A DNA stretch of 64,000 nucleotides from Lachnoclostridium sp. An76 (lineage in GTDB: Bacteria; Bacillota; Clostridia; Lachnospirales; Lachnospiraceae): NCBI RefSeq assembly GCF_002161355.1, contig NZ_NFHL01000001.1:248001-312000 (forward strand). The letters are read 5' to 3'. Positions 50,845 through 60,467 of this stretch are shown piece by piece. The notes beneath the pieces were generated by a model that worked only from the letters and a program-made list of their open reading frames with translations, was not told where the DNA came from and did not search any database. The position numbers were made by a program, and so were the translations under genes. Every line of letters starts with the position of its first letter. The stretch's first letter is position 1.

Positions 50845-51486
50845 TTACAATTTCGCATACCCAAAGCTGTTCACGATCCCGTCCAGCCTCACTCCCGCAT
50901 CGCAGATAGGACACTGATGCGCGCTGTATACATGGTAATCCGGGAGATCTGAGCTGGTGAAGATCGTCTTTACTTCTACTCCCGCTACTTTTGAGATCGC
51001 GCTGAATACCGCGCAGATCCCGCACACCCTGCCTCTGTAATACAGGACGGATTCGATCGCCTGCATGGTCAGTGTGCCGGTCGCCATGGAATCCGTGAGG
51101 ATGAGCACCTGTTTCCCTTCGATCATCCTCTGGCTGTTCTCCCGGAAAAGGATCTGTCCCGTGAAGTCGAACTCCGGGGTAACGACAGAGATATTGTTTC
51201 CCGCGCTCATGGACATATTGGAGCTGTCTGCGAGAGTCTCTGCCATAAATGCCCCGATCACTTCTGTGTTTTTCAGGCAGACGATCGTGTCCACCATTGT
51301 ATTTGTCAGATACTCTTCCGCAAGAGTCCTGGCGGTCTCCCGCGCGTTGTTATGGCGGGTCTTGACGGTAGACATATCTATGTACGTGTTCACATGCGAA
51401 TTCTTTGTCGCAAAATGCCCGCTCAGCATCTTGATACGTGCTTTCGGGTTTTTCGTTGACCTCAGGTCCACAAATCGTTCATCCAT
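50845..51486 (-). CDS. phosphoribosyltransferase family protein (orotate-PRTase-like)
   Basis: 213 residues. Type I PRTase fold: hood region at the N-terminus and the phosphoribosyl-pyrophosphate loop in VLILTDSMATGTLTMQA (about 127-143; usually two acidic residues before the Thr, here only one Asp). The end has Cys in SAHQCPICDAG, a possible metal pair. The family stands near orotate PRTase, but the modified loop makes a different or regulatory role likely. GGGAG upstream of the ATG. Confidence 0.8.
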   Translation of the reverse strand: MDERFVDLRSTKNPKARIKMLSGHFATKNSHVNTYIDMSTVKTRHNNARETARTLAEEYLTNTMVDTIVCLKNTEVIGAFMAETLADSSNMSMSAGNNISVVTPEFDFTGQILFRENSQRMIEGKQVLILTDSMATGTLTMQAIESVLYYRGRVCGICAVFSAISKVAGVEVKTIFTSSDLPDYHVYSAHQCPICDAGVRLDGIVNSFGYAKL

Positions 51487-51579
51487 ACTCTTCGCTCCCT
51501 TCTGTATTTGTATCCGTTCAGTTATCTCTGGAAATATTTTATCACATCAGGGAGCAGCATGCAGTATATTCTGAAATAT

Positions 51580-52947
51580 TTATGTCCTGTTTTCTTTCAG
51601 CCCGGGCCATACGGTGATCAGCATGGTGACAAAACTTGCCGTGCCGCCCACTATATTTGAGACCGGTTCCGCGAGGAACACGCCGTTTGTCCCCAGCCCG
51701 CCGATCAGCGGCAGGAGCAGGGTCAGCGGCACTACGATGATGACTTTGCGGAACAGGGAGAAAAATACTGCCTGTTTCGGACGGTTCAGCGCCACATAAG
51801 TAGACTGACCGGCAAACTGCAGCGCCATCATGAAGATCCCGCAGAAATAGATCCGCATCGCCGGGATCCCCGCCTCGATCAGCTCTGTCTCCTGCGTAAA
51901 CAGATGCAGGAAAAATCTGGGTTCGAAAAACAGCACCGCCCAGACCGCCAGAGAAAACACGATACAGCCGATGCTCATAAACTTGATCGCAGACTTCACT
52001 CTTCCATAACACCCTGCCCCGTAATTATACCCGATGACAGGCTGTGCCCCGGAAGTCAGGCCGGTGACAGGCATGGTAATGATCTCGCGTACGGAATTGA
52101 TGACAGTCATGATCCCCACATACAGGTCGCCTCCATGTCGGGCGAGCACTGCGTTGCACACGATCTGGACGGTCCCGTTCGTCACAGACATGACGAAACC
52201 GGAGGTCCCCAGGAGCGTGATCTCTTTGACCAGTCCCGCTTCCAGCTTCATCGATTTCCCGCTCAGTTTGAGCAGCGCTTTCTTCCCTGTCAGGAAACGG
52301 AAGACCCAGAGGGCGGACGCCCCCTGCGAGAGGATCGTCGCTGCCGCTGCCCCTCTCACGCCCATTCCCAGGCCGAAGATGAAAACAGGATCCAGGATGA
52401 TATTCATCACCGCGCCAAGCAGCACTGTCAACATGCCCGTCTTCCCAAATCCCTGGGCATTGATGAAATTATTCATGCCCAGGCTGGTCATGACAAACAG
52501 AGTGCCGCAGATATAGACTGTGATATACTGGTCCGCATACGGATAAGTTGCTTCACTGGCGCCGAAAAGGTACAGGAGCGGTTCTTTAAAGAGCAGACAG
52601 ACTGCCATCAGGACCGCACCCGAGATCAGGAGCATGGTAAAAGAATTTCCCATCACCTTCTCCGCCCGCTTCTCCTCATGCCCGCCTCTTGCGATCGAAC
52701 ACAGAGGCGCCCCGCCCATGCCGAAGAAATTGGCAAAGGCTGTGATGATCGTGATGATGGGCAGGCACAGCCCGATCCCTGTCAGCGCCTGTGCGGACGC
52801 CTGCGGGAGATGCCCGATATAGATCCGGTCAACGATGCTGTACATCACATTGATCAGCTGCGCCAGTGTCATAGGCACGGCAAGATCCATGATATTCCGG
52901 GCAATGCTCCCCTTGCTGAAATCATTGGCATTTCCGCTGTCAGCCAT
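51580..52947 (-). CDS. MATE family efflux transporter
   Basis: 455 residues, twelve hydrophobic helices in two halves. Starts with a charged stretch then KGSIARNIMDLAVPMTLAQLINVMYSIVDRIYIGHLP, typical of DinF/MepA-type MATE pumps. It should expel cationic drugs or metabolites with Na+ or H+. It stands alone between the PRTase and ilvC. Four in-frame Gly/Ala-rich helices and the EFVE-like pocket cannot be resolved further. Confidence 0.94.
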   Translation of the reverse strand: MADSGNANDFSKGSIARNIMDLAVPMTLAQLINVMYSIVDRIYIGHLPQASAQALTGIGLCLPIITIITAFANFFGMGGAPLCSIARGGHEEKRAEKVMGNSFTMLLISGAVLMAVCLLFKEPLLYLFGASEATYPYADQYITVYICGTLFVMTSLGMNNFINAQGFGKTGMLTVLLGAVMNIILDPVFIFGLGMGVRGAAAATILSQGASALWVFRFLTGKKALLKLSGKSMKLEAGLVKEITLLGTSGFVMSVTNGTVQIVCNAVLARHGGDLYVGIMTVINSVREIITMPVTGLTSGAQPVIGYNYGAGCYGRVKSAIKFMSIGCIVFSLAVWAVLFFEPRFFLHLFTQETELIEAGIPAMRIYFCGIFMMALQFAGQSTYVALNRPKQAVFFSLFRKVIIVVPLTLLLPLIGGLGTNGVFLAEPVSNIVGGTASFVTMLITVWPGLKENRT

Positions 52948-52975
52948 TCCTCTGTTTCTCCCCTTTCCATAACAG

Positions 52976-53020
52976 ATGAACAGATGCCCGCCCGGCAGGA
53001 ACGCCGGCGGGCATCTGTTC
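52976..53020 (-). terminator. hairpin after ilvC
   Basis: AACAGATGCCCGCC...GGGCATCTGTT: 11-bp outer arms with a second GCCGG/CCGGC pair. Tail T-poor (CATCTGTT). It lies about 45 nt after the ilvC stop. Confidence 0.65.
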
Positions 53021-53063
53021 GCACATATCCTCTGTCCCTTCCCGGGAGCAGTATCTTATTTCA

Positions 53064-54262
<1,199 letters not shown>

Positions 54263-54760
54263 TTAAAGGTAAGCCACATCGCTGCTTCCCCTGGAAAGCC
54301 CCGTGATCCCTGTCCTTGCGAGTTCCAGGATCTCATACCCTTTCAGGAGATTCAGAAACGCTTCCAGCTTGCTCTGTGTCCCGGTAAGCTCCACGATCAG
54401 GGAATCTTCCTCCACATCCACGATCTTCGCGCGGAAGATGTCCGCCACGGAGATGATCTCACCTCTCTGCGCGGCATTGGCGCGGAGCTTCACCATGATC
54501 AGCTCTCTGTACACGGATTCCCCGTCCTTCAGTACCTTGATATCTACCACATCCTCGAGCTTTCTGACCTGCTTCTCGATCTGGGACAGGATCAGCTCGT
54601 CCCCGGATGATACAACCGTGATCCTCGTAAATCTCGGATCTGCTGTCATACCGGCAGTGATGCTGTCGATGCTGTATCCGCGGCGGCTGAACAGCCCTGA
54701 TATGCGGCTCAATACGCCGGGATTATTGTCTACGAGCAAAGAAAATACCTGCTTTCTCAT
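54263..54760 (-). CDS. ilvN: acetolactate synthase small (regulatory) subunit
   Basis: 165 residues. An ACT domain (VFSLLVDNNPGVLSRISGLFSRRGYSIDS at the start) binds valine for feedback control; the second half is the small-subunit C-terminal domain (RGEIISVADIFRAKIVDV). It activates the catalytic subunit IlvB, which is not adjacent here (the upstream gene is an ABC-F protein). So the large subunit must be encoded elsewhere. Confidence 0.95.
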   Translation of the reverse strand: MRKQVFSLLVDNNPGVLSRISGLFSRRGYSIDSITAGMTADPRFTRITVVSSGDELILSQIEKQVRKLEDVVDIKVLKDGESVYRELIMVKLRANAAQRGEIISVADIFRAKIVDVEEDSLIVELTGTQSKLEAFLNLLKGYEILELARTGITGLSRGSSDVAYL

Positions 54761-54783
54761 CGTCTTCTCCCTTTCTCATCCAA

Positions 54784-54808
54784 AAAACAGAGTGCAATCT
54801 GTTTTGTC
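54784..54808 (-). promoter_or_regulatory. AT-rich hairpin in the ilvN leader
   Basis: Minus strand: AAAACAGA-ttgcac-TCTGTTTTTT, between the promoter and ATG. It can be the terminator of the ABC-F transcript or an attenuator of ilvN. Confidence 0.6.
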
Positions 54809-54815
54809 TTTAATA

Positions 54816-54844
54816 ATATTATCAACTGTGTGTTTCTTTGTCAA
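54816..54844 (-). promoter_or_regulatory. ilvN-ilvC promoter
   Basis: Minus strand: -35 TTGACA (54839-54844), 17-bp spacer, -10 TAATAT (54816-54821). Confidence 0.83.
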
Positions 54845-54887
54845 GAAGTTATTCGCAATTTTGCAGCAGGAACTTTCCATCCCCCGG

Positions 54888-56750
54888 TCACCCCTGTTCC
54901 GCGATCTTCTCTGCCAGATCGTTCAGGTACACCCACCGCTCCATCTTTTCATCCAGTTCTCCCTGTGTCTTTTCCTGCTCTTCCAGCAGTTCCTTAAGCT
55001 TTACGGAATTGGTGGCGTTCGCCTCGATCTGCCGCCCGATCGTCTCAAGCTTTGCTTCGATCGCGGCAATGTCGTCGTCAATGGTCTCGTACTCCCTCTG
55101 CTCTTTATAAGAAAATTTCAGTTTCTGGGGCTGGTCCTGTTTCCAGCTCTTTCCGCTTTTTTTCGCAGTTTCCGATGTATCACCCGGCGCGCTCCCTTTC
55201 TGCGCCGGATCACCTTTCTGCCGGGATCTTCCCGCTGCGCCGGCGTCCCCCGTACCGTCAGCGGATACAGCGGATGCCATTTTTCGTGTCTTTGCTTCCA
55301 GATAGTCCGTATATCCGCCCTCGTACTGGGTCACATGCCCTTCCCCGTCCAGTTCCAGGATCCGGTCCGCGATATTGTCCAGGAAATAGCGGTCATGGGA
55401 GACGGCGATCACGATCCCGGAGAAGGAGTTCAGATAATCTTCCAGGATCGTCAGTGTCGGGATGTCCAGATTGTTTCCCGGCTCATCCAGCAGGAGTACA
55501 TTGGCATTCTCCGCCAGGACGCCCAGGAGATAAAGGCGCCGCTTCTCCCCGCCCGAGAGCTTGCCGATGGGAGCGTACTGCATATCCGGCGTGAACAGGA
55601 AGCGCTCCAGCAGGGAGGAGGCGCTGATCTTCCCGTCTGTGGTCGTGATATATTCTGCGATGTCCTTTACATAATCAATGACCCGCTGGCCGTCGTCCAT
55701 ATGCTGCTCTTCCTGCGCGAAATATCCGATCCGGACCGTCTCCCCGATCTCGATCTTCCCGGAATCCGGCTCCTCCAGCCCGGCGATCAGCTTCATGACC
55801 GTGGACTTCCCGCACCCGTTCGGTCCGATGATCCCAAGCCTCTGGTTTTTCAGCACGATATAACTGTAATCCTCCAGGATCTTCTTGTCCCCATAGCGCT
55901 TGCTCACATGATGGAGCTCGATGGTCTTCTTCCCCATCCGGGTCTCCACAGAGCCCAGCTCCACGGTCTGGTCCTGTGCGGGCGCTTTTCCGTTTTTCAG
56001 CGCTTCCAGCCGCTCCAGCCTTGCCCTCTGCTTCGTGGATCTGGCTCGGCACCCGCGCTTCGCCCACTCCAGCTCCATCCTCAGGATACTCTGGCGCTTC
56101 CGCTCAGAGGCAAGCTCCATCTCTTCCCTTGCCGCTTTCAGCTCGAGGAACCCGGAATAATCCGCGTCATACCCGTACATCTTCCCGCGGCTGATCTCCA
56201 GGATCCGGTTCGTCACGCGGTCCAGGAAATACCGGTCATGGGTCACCATGAGGATGGTCCCCCTGTATCCCCGCAGATACTCCTCCAGCCAGGTGATCAT
56301 CTCCCCGTCCAGATGGTTCGTGGGCTCATCCAGGAGAAGCACGTCAAAATCCCCGGCAAGAGTCTTTGCCAGGACCACCTTTCGCTTCTGTCCGCCGGAG
56401 AGATGTGCGATCTCCTGGTCCAGGTCCGTGATCCCAAGCTCCGTCAGATTGCTCTCCACCTGCCAGTCCTCCCCATTTCTTTCAGACAAGGCATAGGAGC
56501 GGATATCCTCACCTTCCGGAAATACAGGATTCTGCGGGATATAGGCAATCTTAAGCCCGTTCTGCCTGATGATCTGACCCTCATCGGGCGTCTCCTCCCC
56601 TGCTATCATCCTGAGCAGGGTAGATTTTCCCGTACCGTTGATCCCTACGATGCCGATCTTATCCCCCTGCTGGATGCCGAAAGAGGCGTCTTCGTATATA
56701 GTCTTTTCGCCGTAGATCTTGCTGATATGTTCGATATTGATGATATTCAT
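54888..56750 (-). CDS. ABC-F family ATP-binding protein (Uup-like)
   Basis: 620 residues, two ABC domains and no membrane part. Domain 1: GINGTGKST, LSGGQKRKVVLA, LLLDEPTNHLD. Domain 2: GPNGCGKST, LSGGEKRRLYLL and LLLDEPGNNLD (Gly-Asn for the usual Thr-Asn-His). A P-site tRNA-interaction-type linker lies between them. A C-terminal coiled coil (about 555-615) after a low-complexity link is as in Uup. ABC-F proteins act on the ribosome, relieving stalls or antibiotic blocks. The leader can pair with the ribosome site, which points to induction. Confidence 0.93.
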   Translation of the reverse strand: MNIINIEHISKIYGEKTIYEDASFGIQQGDKIGIVGINGTGKSTLLRMIAGEETPDEGQIIRQNGLKIAYIPQNPVFPEGEDIRSYALSERNGEDWQVESNLTELGITDLDQEIAHLSGGQKRKVVLAKTLAGDFDVLLLDEPTNHLDGEMITWLEEYLRGYRGTILMVTHDRYFLDRVTNRILEISRGKMYGYDADYSGFLELKAAREEMELASERKRQSILRMELEWAKRGCRARSTKQRARLERLEALKNGKAPAQDQTVELGSVETRMGKKTIELHHVSKRYGDKKILEDYSYIVLKNQRLGIIGPNGCGKSTVMKLIAGLEEPDSGKIEIGETVRIGYFAQEEQHMDDGQRVIDYVKDIAEYITTTDGKISASSLLERFLFTPDMQYAPIGKLSGGEKRRLYLLGVLAENANVLLLDEPGNNLDIPTLTILEDYLNSFSGIVIAVSHDRYFLDNIADRILELDGEGHVTQYEGGYTDYLEAKTRKMASAVSADGTGDAGAAGRSRQKGDPAQKGSAPGDTSETAKKSGKSWKQDQPQKLKFSYKEQREYETIDDDIAAIEAKLETIGRQIEANATNSVKLKELLEEQEKTQGELDEKMERWVYLNDLAEKIAEQG

Positions 56751-56757
56751 AAAATAA

Positions 56758-56827
56758 AACTCCTTACAAACCCTTCTGTGGCCTCGTACCGTTCCACAAA
56801 GATATTTTGAAGAGTTTATAAGGAGTT
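56758..56827 (-). promoter_or_regulatory. leader inverted repeat that can hide the ABC-F ribosome site
   Basis: Minus strand: AACTCCTTAtAAAC (56814-56827) and GTTTgTAAGGAGTT (56758-56771) pair over 14 nt with one mismatch; the second arm holds the AAGGAG of the ABC-F gene. Between them TTTGTGG/CCACAGA forms an inner hairpin. If both arms are on the mRNA the start site is masked. Confidence 0.65.
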
Positions 56828-56832
56828 GTCAA
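56804..56832 (-). promoter_or_regulatory. possible ABC-F promoter
   Basis: Minus strand: -35 TTGACA (56827-56832), 17-bp spacer, -10 CAAAAT (56804-56809). If used, the first arm of the leader repeat would lie in the promoter and not in the RNA, so this site and the masking model exclude each other unless transcription comes from upstream. Confidence 0.5.
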
Positions 56833-56898
56833 GAACATTTCAGCCATCCGCCTGATGCCTGTTTCCTTAACTGCCTGCTCTTACGCCCGCTGTCCGCC

Positions 56899-58140
56899 CT
56901 ACTTATTCACCTGGTGCCTGCGGAAGAAGCCGTACGCCAGTCCGGACAGCAGCACCGCGCACACTCCGTTGACGATCATTGCGGCAGCAGGCCATGTCAC
57001 AGTCAGCCCTCCGATCCTGTAAACCATGTACGACCAGAACCCGAAGTCCGCGATCTTCTCCGGCAAAAGCCCGAGCAGATGCTTCCACACATAGCCGCCT
57101 TCGTTCAGCGACAGGAAAAGCGGCACGCACAGGAACAGGACGGAAGTGATCACCACGCCGTACGGATTTTTCATAAGGGATGACAGGAGCAGGACCACGC
57201 CGGCAAGTCCCAGTGTCAGTACATACCCCATGGCAAGGACCAGCCCGCACGCCTGGATGGAGGTCAGATCATAGCTGATCGAAACATTCTCCCCGAGCGC
57301 CTGGACCGGAAGGTTCCATCCGTCCGTGCCAAGCACCGCCAGATAGATCCCCGTGAACAGCCCCATGCAACCCCAGTACACGACTGTGGTAAAGAGGAAG
57401 GAAGACGTAAGCTTCGCCAGGATCAGCCTGCTCTTCCCGTATCTCATGCTCAGCAGCAGGGAATCACATTTTGACTGATACTCGCCTGCAAATACAGGCG
57501 CTGTCCCGATACAGACCACAAGCATGACCAGTATGGTCAGGGACGCACTGTTGATGATCTCCCACCATGCCCGGTTATATACGTATGACATTTCCCCCAC
57601 AGCGTCATCCTTCGTATCCCACCAGTCCGCCTCTTCCTCTGTGATCTCGCCCAGGCTTACCGCATTCTCCAGGTTTTCCCACACACGCTCTTTTCTCGCC
57701 TCGCTGAAATCTTTCCCCCGGCTCTGCAGGAACACGTCTCTCATGGGATCATTCCTTTGTTCCGGATAAGCGCGGTACGCTCCATCGATCAGATGCAGGA
57801 CCGGCAGATTGGGAAGATACCATTTCACATACATCTCTTCTGATAAGTACGCAAGATCCCTGTCGTCCGAAGCAGTCGCCGGATCCTCTGTATATGCCAG
57901 GTATTCGTCCACGACCGCGTCCACGGTCTCCTGATCCAGCGTCACTTCCTTCCGGTTTTCCTTCTGGACCTGCACTGCCTCCAGGCCGGTCACTTTCTGT
58001 CCGTCTGCATCTGTCTCAAAGATCAGGCGGATATTTGAGAATACGCTGAACGCCAGGAACAGGGCGCACCCGAGCACCGCGAACTGTGTCAGCCGGCTGC
58101 CCCAGATCCGTTTCCACTCATACCATATCATTCTCTTCAT
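56899..58140 (-). CDS. ABC-2 type permease of sigma-linked transporter
   Basis: 413 residues. First helix about 17-37 after KRMIWYEWKRIWGSRLTQF; a large outside domain (about 40-205) follows, then five helices to the end, ending in GVCAVLLSGLAYGFFRRHQ. This layout is that of ABC-2 exporters with a long first loop. It overlaps the ATPase by 4 nt (ATGA) and is the last gene of the ECF sigma operon. The substrate is unknown; envelope or peptide stress is plausible. Confidence 0.85.
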   Translation of the reverse strand: MKRMIWYEWKRIWGSRLTQFAVLGCALFLAFSVFSNIRLIFETDADGQKVTGLEAVQVQKENRKEVTLDQETVDAVVDEYLAYTEDPATASDDRDLAYLSEEMYVKWYLPNLPVLHLIDGAYRAYPEQRNDPMRDVFLQSRGKDFSEARKERVWENLENAVSLGEITEEEADWWDTKDDAVGEMSYVYNRAWWEIINSASLTILVMLVVCIGTAPVFAGEYQSKCDSLLLSMRYGKSRLILAKLTSSFLFTTVVYWGCMGLFTGIYLAVLGTDGWNLPVQALGENVSISYDLTSIQACGLVLAMGYVLTLGLAGVVLLLSSLMKNPYGVVITSVLFLCVPLFLSLNEGGYVWKHLLGLLPEKIADFGFWSYMVYRIGGLTVTWPAAAMIVNGVCAVLLSGLAYGFFRRHQVNK

Positions 58141-59048
58141 GATCGTCCCCTCCTTTTCTTCCCGCTGCTCTGTTCCAGCATTCCCAGCTCATCGGAAAAG
58201 CATTTCAGATAAAGATCCTCCAGAGTCGGCTCCGCCTGCTCCGCATCCGCGCAGGGCCGTTCCGGGCTGATCACTCTCGCCTCCACCAGCTCTCCCAGAT
58301 TTCTGGAATTTACGACTGTATGGCTGTTTTCAAAGGCAGCCCATTCCCGGACAGGTACCTGGCAGGACCAGACCATGCCCTCTGCCTCAGCGGTCAGTTC
58401 TTCTGTCGTCCCCTGGAGGATGAAGCGCCCTTTCTTCATGAGGATCACTTGGTCGGAGATATACTCGATATCGGAGACGATATGCGTGGAGATAATGATG
58501 ATCTTATCCTGCGCCATCTCTGCGATCACATTTCGGAAATACGCCCGTTCCTTCGGGTCAAGCCCCGCGGTTGGCTCGTCCATGATCAGGATCTTCGGGT
58601 CATTTAACAGTGCCTGGGCGATCCCGAGCCTGCGCTTCATCCCGCCCGAAAAGGTGCGGATCTTCCGCTTCATGTCCCCTTCCAGGCTGACAAGTTTCAT
58701 CAGTTCCCTTGTCCTTCTCCTTGCATACCGCGGATCCAGCCCTTTGACCGAAGCGATATAGAGCATAAAGTCCTCCGCCGTAAACCCGGGCGTGTAGCCG
58801 AACTCCTGGGGCAGGTATCCCAGCAGGTCCCGGAACTGTTCTCCCATCTCTGTTACATTTTTACCATTGAGCTTTACCTCCCCGGACGTGGGGGCCACGA
58901 TCCCGCAGATCATCTGCATCAGCGTCGTCTTCCCCGCTCCGTTCGCGCCGAGGAATCCATAGATCCCCTCGGTCAGTTCTGCGTTTACATTCTCCACTGC
59001 GATCCGGTTTTTAAATTGCTTAGACAATCGTTCCAATGTTAATCTCAT
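58137..59048 (-). CDS. ABC transporter ATP-binding protein of sigma-linked transporter
   Basis: 303 residues. Walker A GANGAGKTT (about 35-43), LLGYLPQEFGYTPGFTAEDFM Q-loop region, signature FSGGMKRRLGIAQAL, Walker B ILIMDEPTAGLD and STHIVSDIEYI. A C-terminal extension (about 215-303) is typical for ABC-2 ATPases. The ATG at 59048 has GGAGG 8 nt upstream; the ATG 6 nt before would leave 2 nt. It overlaps the membrane protein gene before it. Confidence 0.93.
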   Translation of the reverse strand: MRLTLERLSKQFKNRIAVENVNAELTEGIYGFLGANGAGKTTLMQMICGIVAPTSGEVKLNGKNVTEMGEQFRDLLGYLPQEFGYTPGFTAEDFMLYIASVKGLDPRYARRRTRELMKLVSLEGDMKRKIRTFSGGMKRRLGIAQALLNDPKILIMDEPTAGLDPKERAYFRNVIAEMAQDKIIIISTHIVSDIEYISDQVILMKKGRFILQGTTEELTAEAEGMVWSCQVPVREWAAFENSHTVVNSRNLGELVEARVISPERPCADAEQAEPTLEDLYLKCFSDELGMLEQSSGKKRRGRS

Positions 59049-59796
59049 CCACATTTCCTCCCATATATTTTATCAGTTTTGCTGTCTGCCAGACTGCCAC
59101 CGCCATAGCCGCGGCCCCTGCGAGAAGCCAGGCGGACGCTGTCTCTGCGTCATAAATCTGCCATCCCATGGACTGCGAAGCCAGAAGTCCACCGGCAAGC
59201 AGCACCGCCCATGCCGCGCAGCAAAACAGCGTGCTCTCTTCCCTGACCTTCTGGAAGATCACCATGCATCCCGTGCACATCAGAAGATAAGGGACCGTAC
59301 TGTACAGGAGCACCTGCCATGCCGCCGCTGTGCCGCAGGCGGTCATCACTGCTGACACAGCGCCGATCACGATCGCATCGATCACTCCGAACAGAGTCAG
59401 GCGCGCCAGGAACGCATGCCGGAGCGAATATTTTGCCGTCATCTGGATCTCTATGATACCCGGCTGGAAAAAGCCGCCAAGATCATTTGCATTGATCAGG
59501 CACAGGAGCGGCCCGGCAAGGGAAACCACTGTCCAGAACCAGATTTCCGATCCGGTGATACTCCCCGGCAGCCATACAGCCATGAGCAGGGCCAGCCCTG
59601 CTTTCAGCAGCCATGTATGGGGACGGACGAATCGGCACTGGTCAAAAAAGAACTGCCCCATTGTCATCCTCTCATCGCCTGTGCGGCTGATCCATGCCGT
59701 CAGCTCCCGCGCTCTGTATATCGTCTCCTCCAGCGCTTTTTCACTGTGACCGGGGACCGTATATTGATCCAGTTTTTGCTTCAGTTTTCTGTCCAT
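59020..59796 (-). CDS. six-helix membrane protein next to ECF sigma factor (possible anti-sigma role)
   Basis: 258 residues. A cytoplasmic N-terminus of about 60 residues (with RKLKQKLDQYTVPGHSEKAL) precedes about six helices. It overlaps the sigma gene by 16 nt and the ATPase by 29 nt, so it belongs to the unit. A membrane protein with a soluble N-terminus after an ECF sigma gene is often the anti-sigma factor; no zinc-binding anti-sigma motif (HxxxCxxC) is seen, so this is only a suggestion. Confidence 0.82.
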   Translation of the reverse strand: MDRKLKQKLDQYTVPGHSEKALEETIYRARELTAWISRTGDERMTMGQFFFDQCRFVRPHTWLLKAGLALLMAVWLPGSITGSEIWFWTVVSLAGPLLCLINANDLGGFFQPGIIEIQMTAKYSLRHAFLARLTLFGVIDAIVIGAVSAVMTACGTAAAWQVLLYSTVPYLLMCTGCMVIFQKVREESTLFCCAAWAVLLAGGLLASQSMGWQIYDAETASAWLLAGAAAMAVAVWQTAKLIKYMGGNVDEINIGTIV

Positions 59797-60323
59797 TCTG
59801 TTCCGCCTCCTTTTTCAAGCCTGCGCCGCAGCTCTTTTTCCGCCGCCTTCAGCCGGTAGCGCACCGTGGACGCCGGCATGCGCATCACAGCTGCAATATC
59901 TCTGATCTTCAGTTCCTGATAATACCGCAGGATCACGATCTCCCTGTCCGGGGACTCTAAAGCGGCAAGCGCTTCCCTCACCCCGACCCGCTCCGCGGCA
60001 TGCTCCACAGCCATGTCCGGCTTCGGATCCCGCTCTGCACGAAGCTCCTGCTCAACGGGAATTTCCTTCTGATTCCTGTAATGATCCCGGATCACATTTC
60101 CGGCGACCACATACAGATAGTTTTTGATTTTCCCGTATTCCCGGTAGCGCTCCACATTCCTTAGGAATCTGAGGAATGTCTCCTGGGTGAGATCCTCGGC
60201 AGTCTCCCTGTGCCCCAGGTGCCGGAAGCAGTACGCGTAGATATCCGCGTAATTCTCCCGGATCAGCCTGTCCGTATATTCTTCGTCATAAATGATCCGG
60301 TCTGGTGATCTGTAGTGAAACAC
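59781..60323 (-). CDS. ECF-type RNA polymerase sigma factor
   Basis: 180 residues from GTG 60323 (AAAGGAATTG upstream); the longer ORF to 60410 has no ribosome site and enters a terminator. Region 2: DIYAYCFRHLGHRETAEDLTQETFLRFL, NYLYVVAGNVIRDHYR. Region 4: ALESPDREIVILRYYQELKIRDIAAVM and PASTVRYRLKAAEKEL. It should read a stress promoter, likely that of its own operon. It is followed by a membrane protein and an ABC-2 transporter. A TATACT (60380-60385) lies about 60 nt upstream. Confidence 0.93.
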   Translation of the reverse strand: MFHYRSPDRIIYDEEYTDRLIRENYADIYAYCFRHLGHRETAEDLTQETFLRFLRNVERYREYGKIKNYLYVVAGNVIRDHYRNQKEIPVEQELRAERDPKPDMAVEHAAERVGVREALAALESPDREIVILRYYQELKIRDIAAVMRMPASTVRYRLKAAEKELRRRLEKGGGTEWTEN

Positions 60324-60400
60324 GTGCAATTCCTTTCTGTAAAACAGGGTAATAAAATTGGTCTGAAAGCTTTCTGTAAAGTATAACGGATGAAACGGAG

Positions 60401-60462
60401 AAAAAAACAAAGCCGAACGGCTAAATTACTGTTTTAAGTCAATAATTAAGCCGCTCGGCTAA
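60401..60462 (-). terminator. long terminator after the TIR-propeller gene
   Basis: Minus strand: AGCCGAGCGGCT...AGCCGTTCGGCT, with AATTATTG/CAGTAATT extending the stem to about 20 bp, followed by TTGTTTTTTT. It separates the PDZ/TIR unit from the sigma operon. Confidence 0.95.
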
Positions 60463-60467
60463 GAAGG

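Noticed and set aside
54760-54888. T-box or Leu/Ile/Val leader peptide for ilvN
   Set aside because: The leader is only about 50 nt after the promoter, with no TGGNACC-like box and no run of branched-chain codons.
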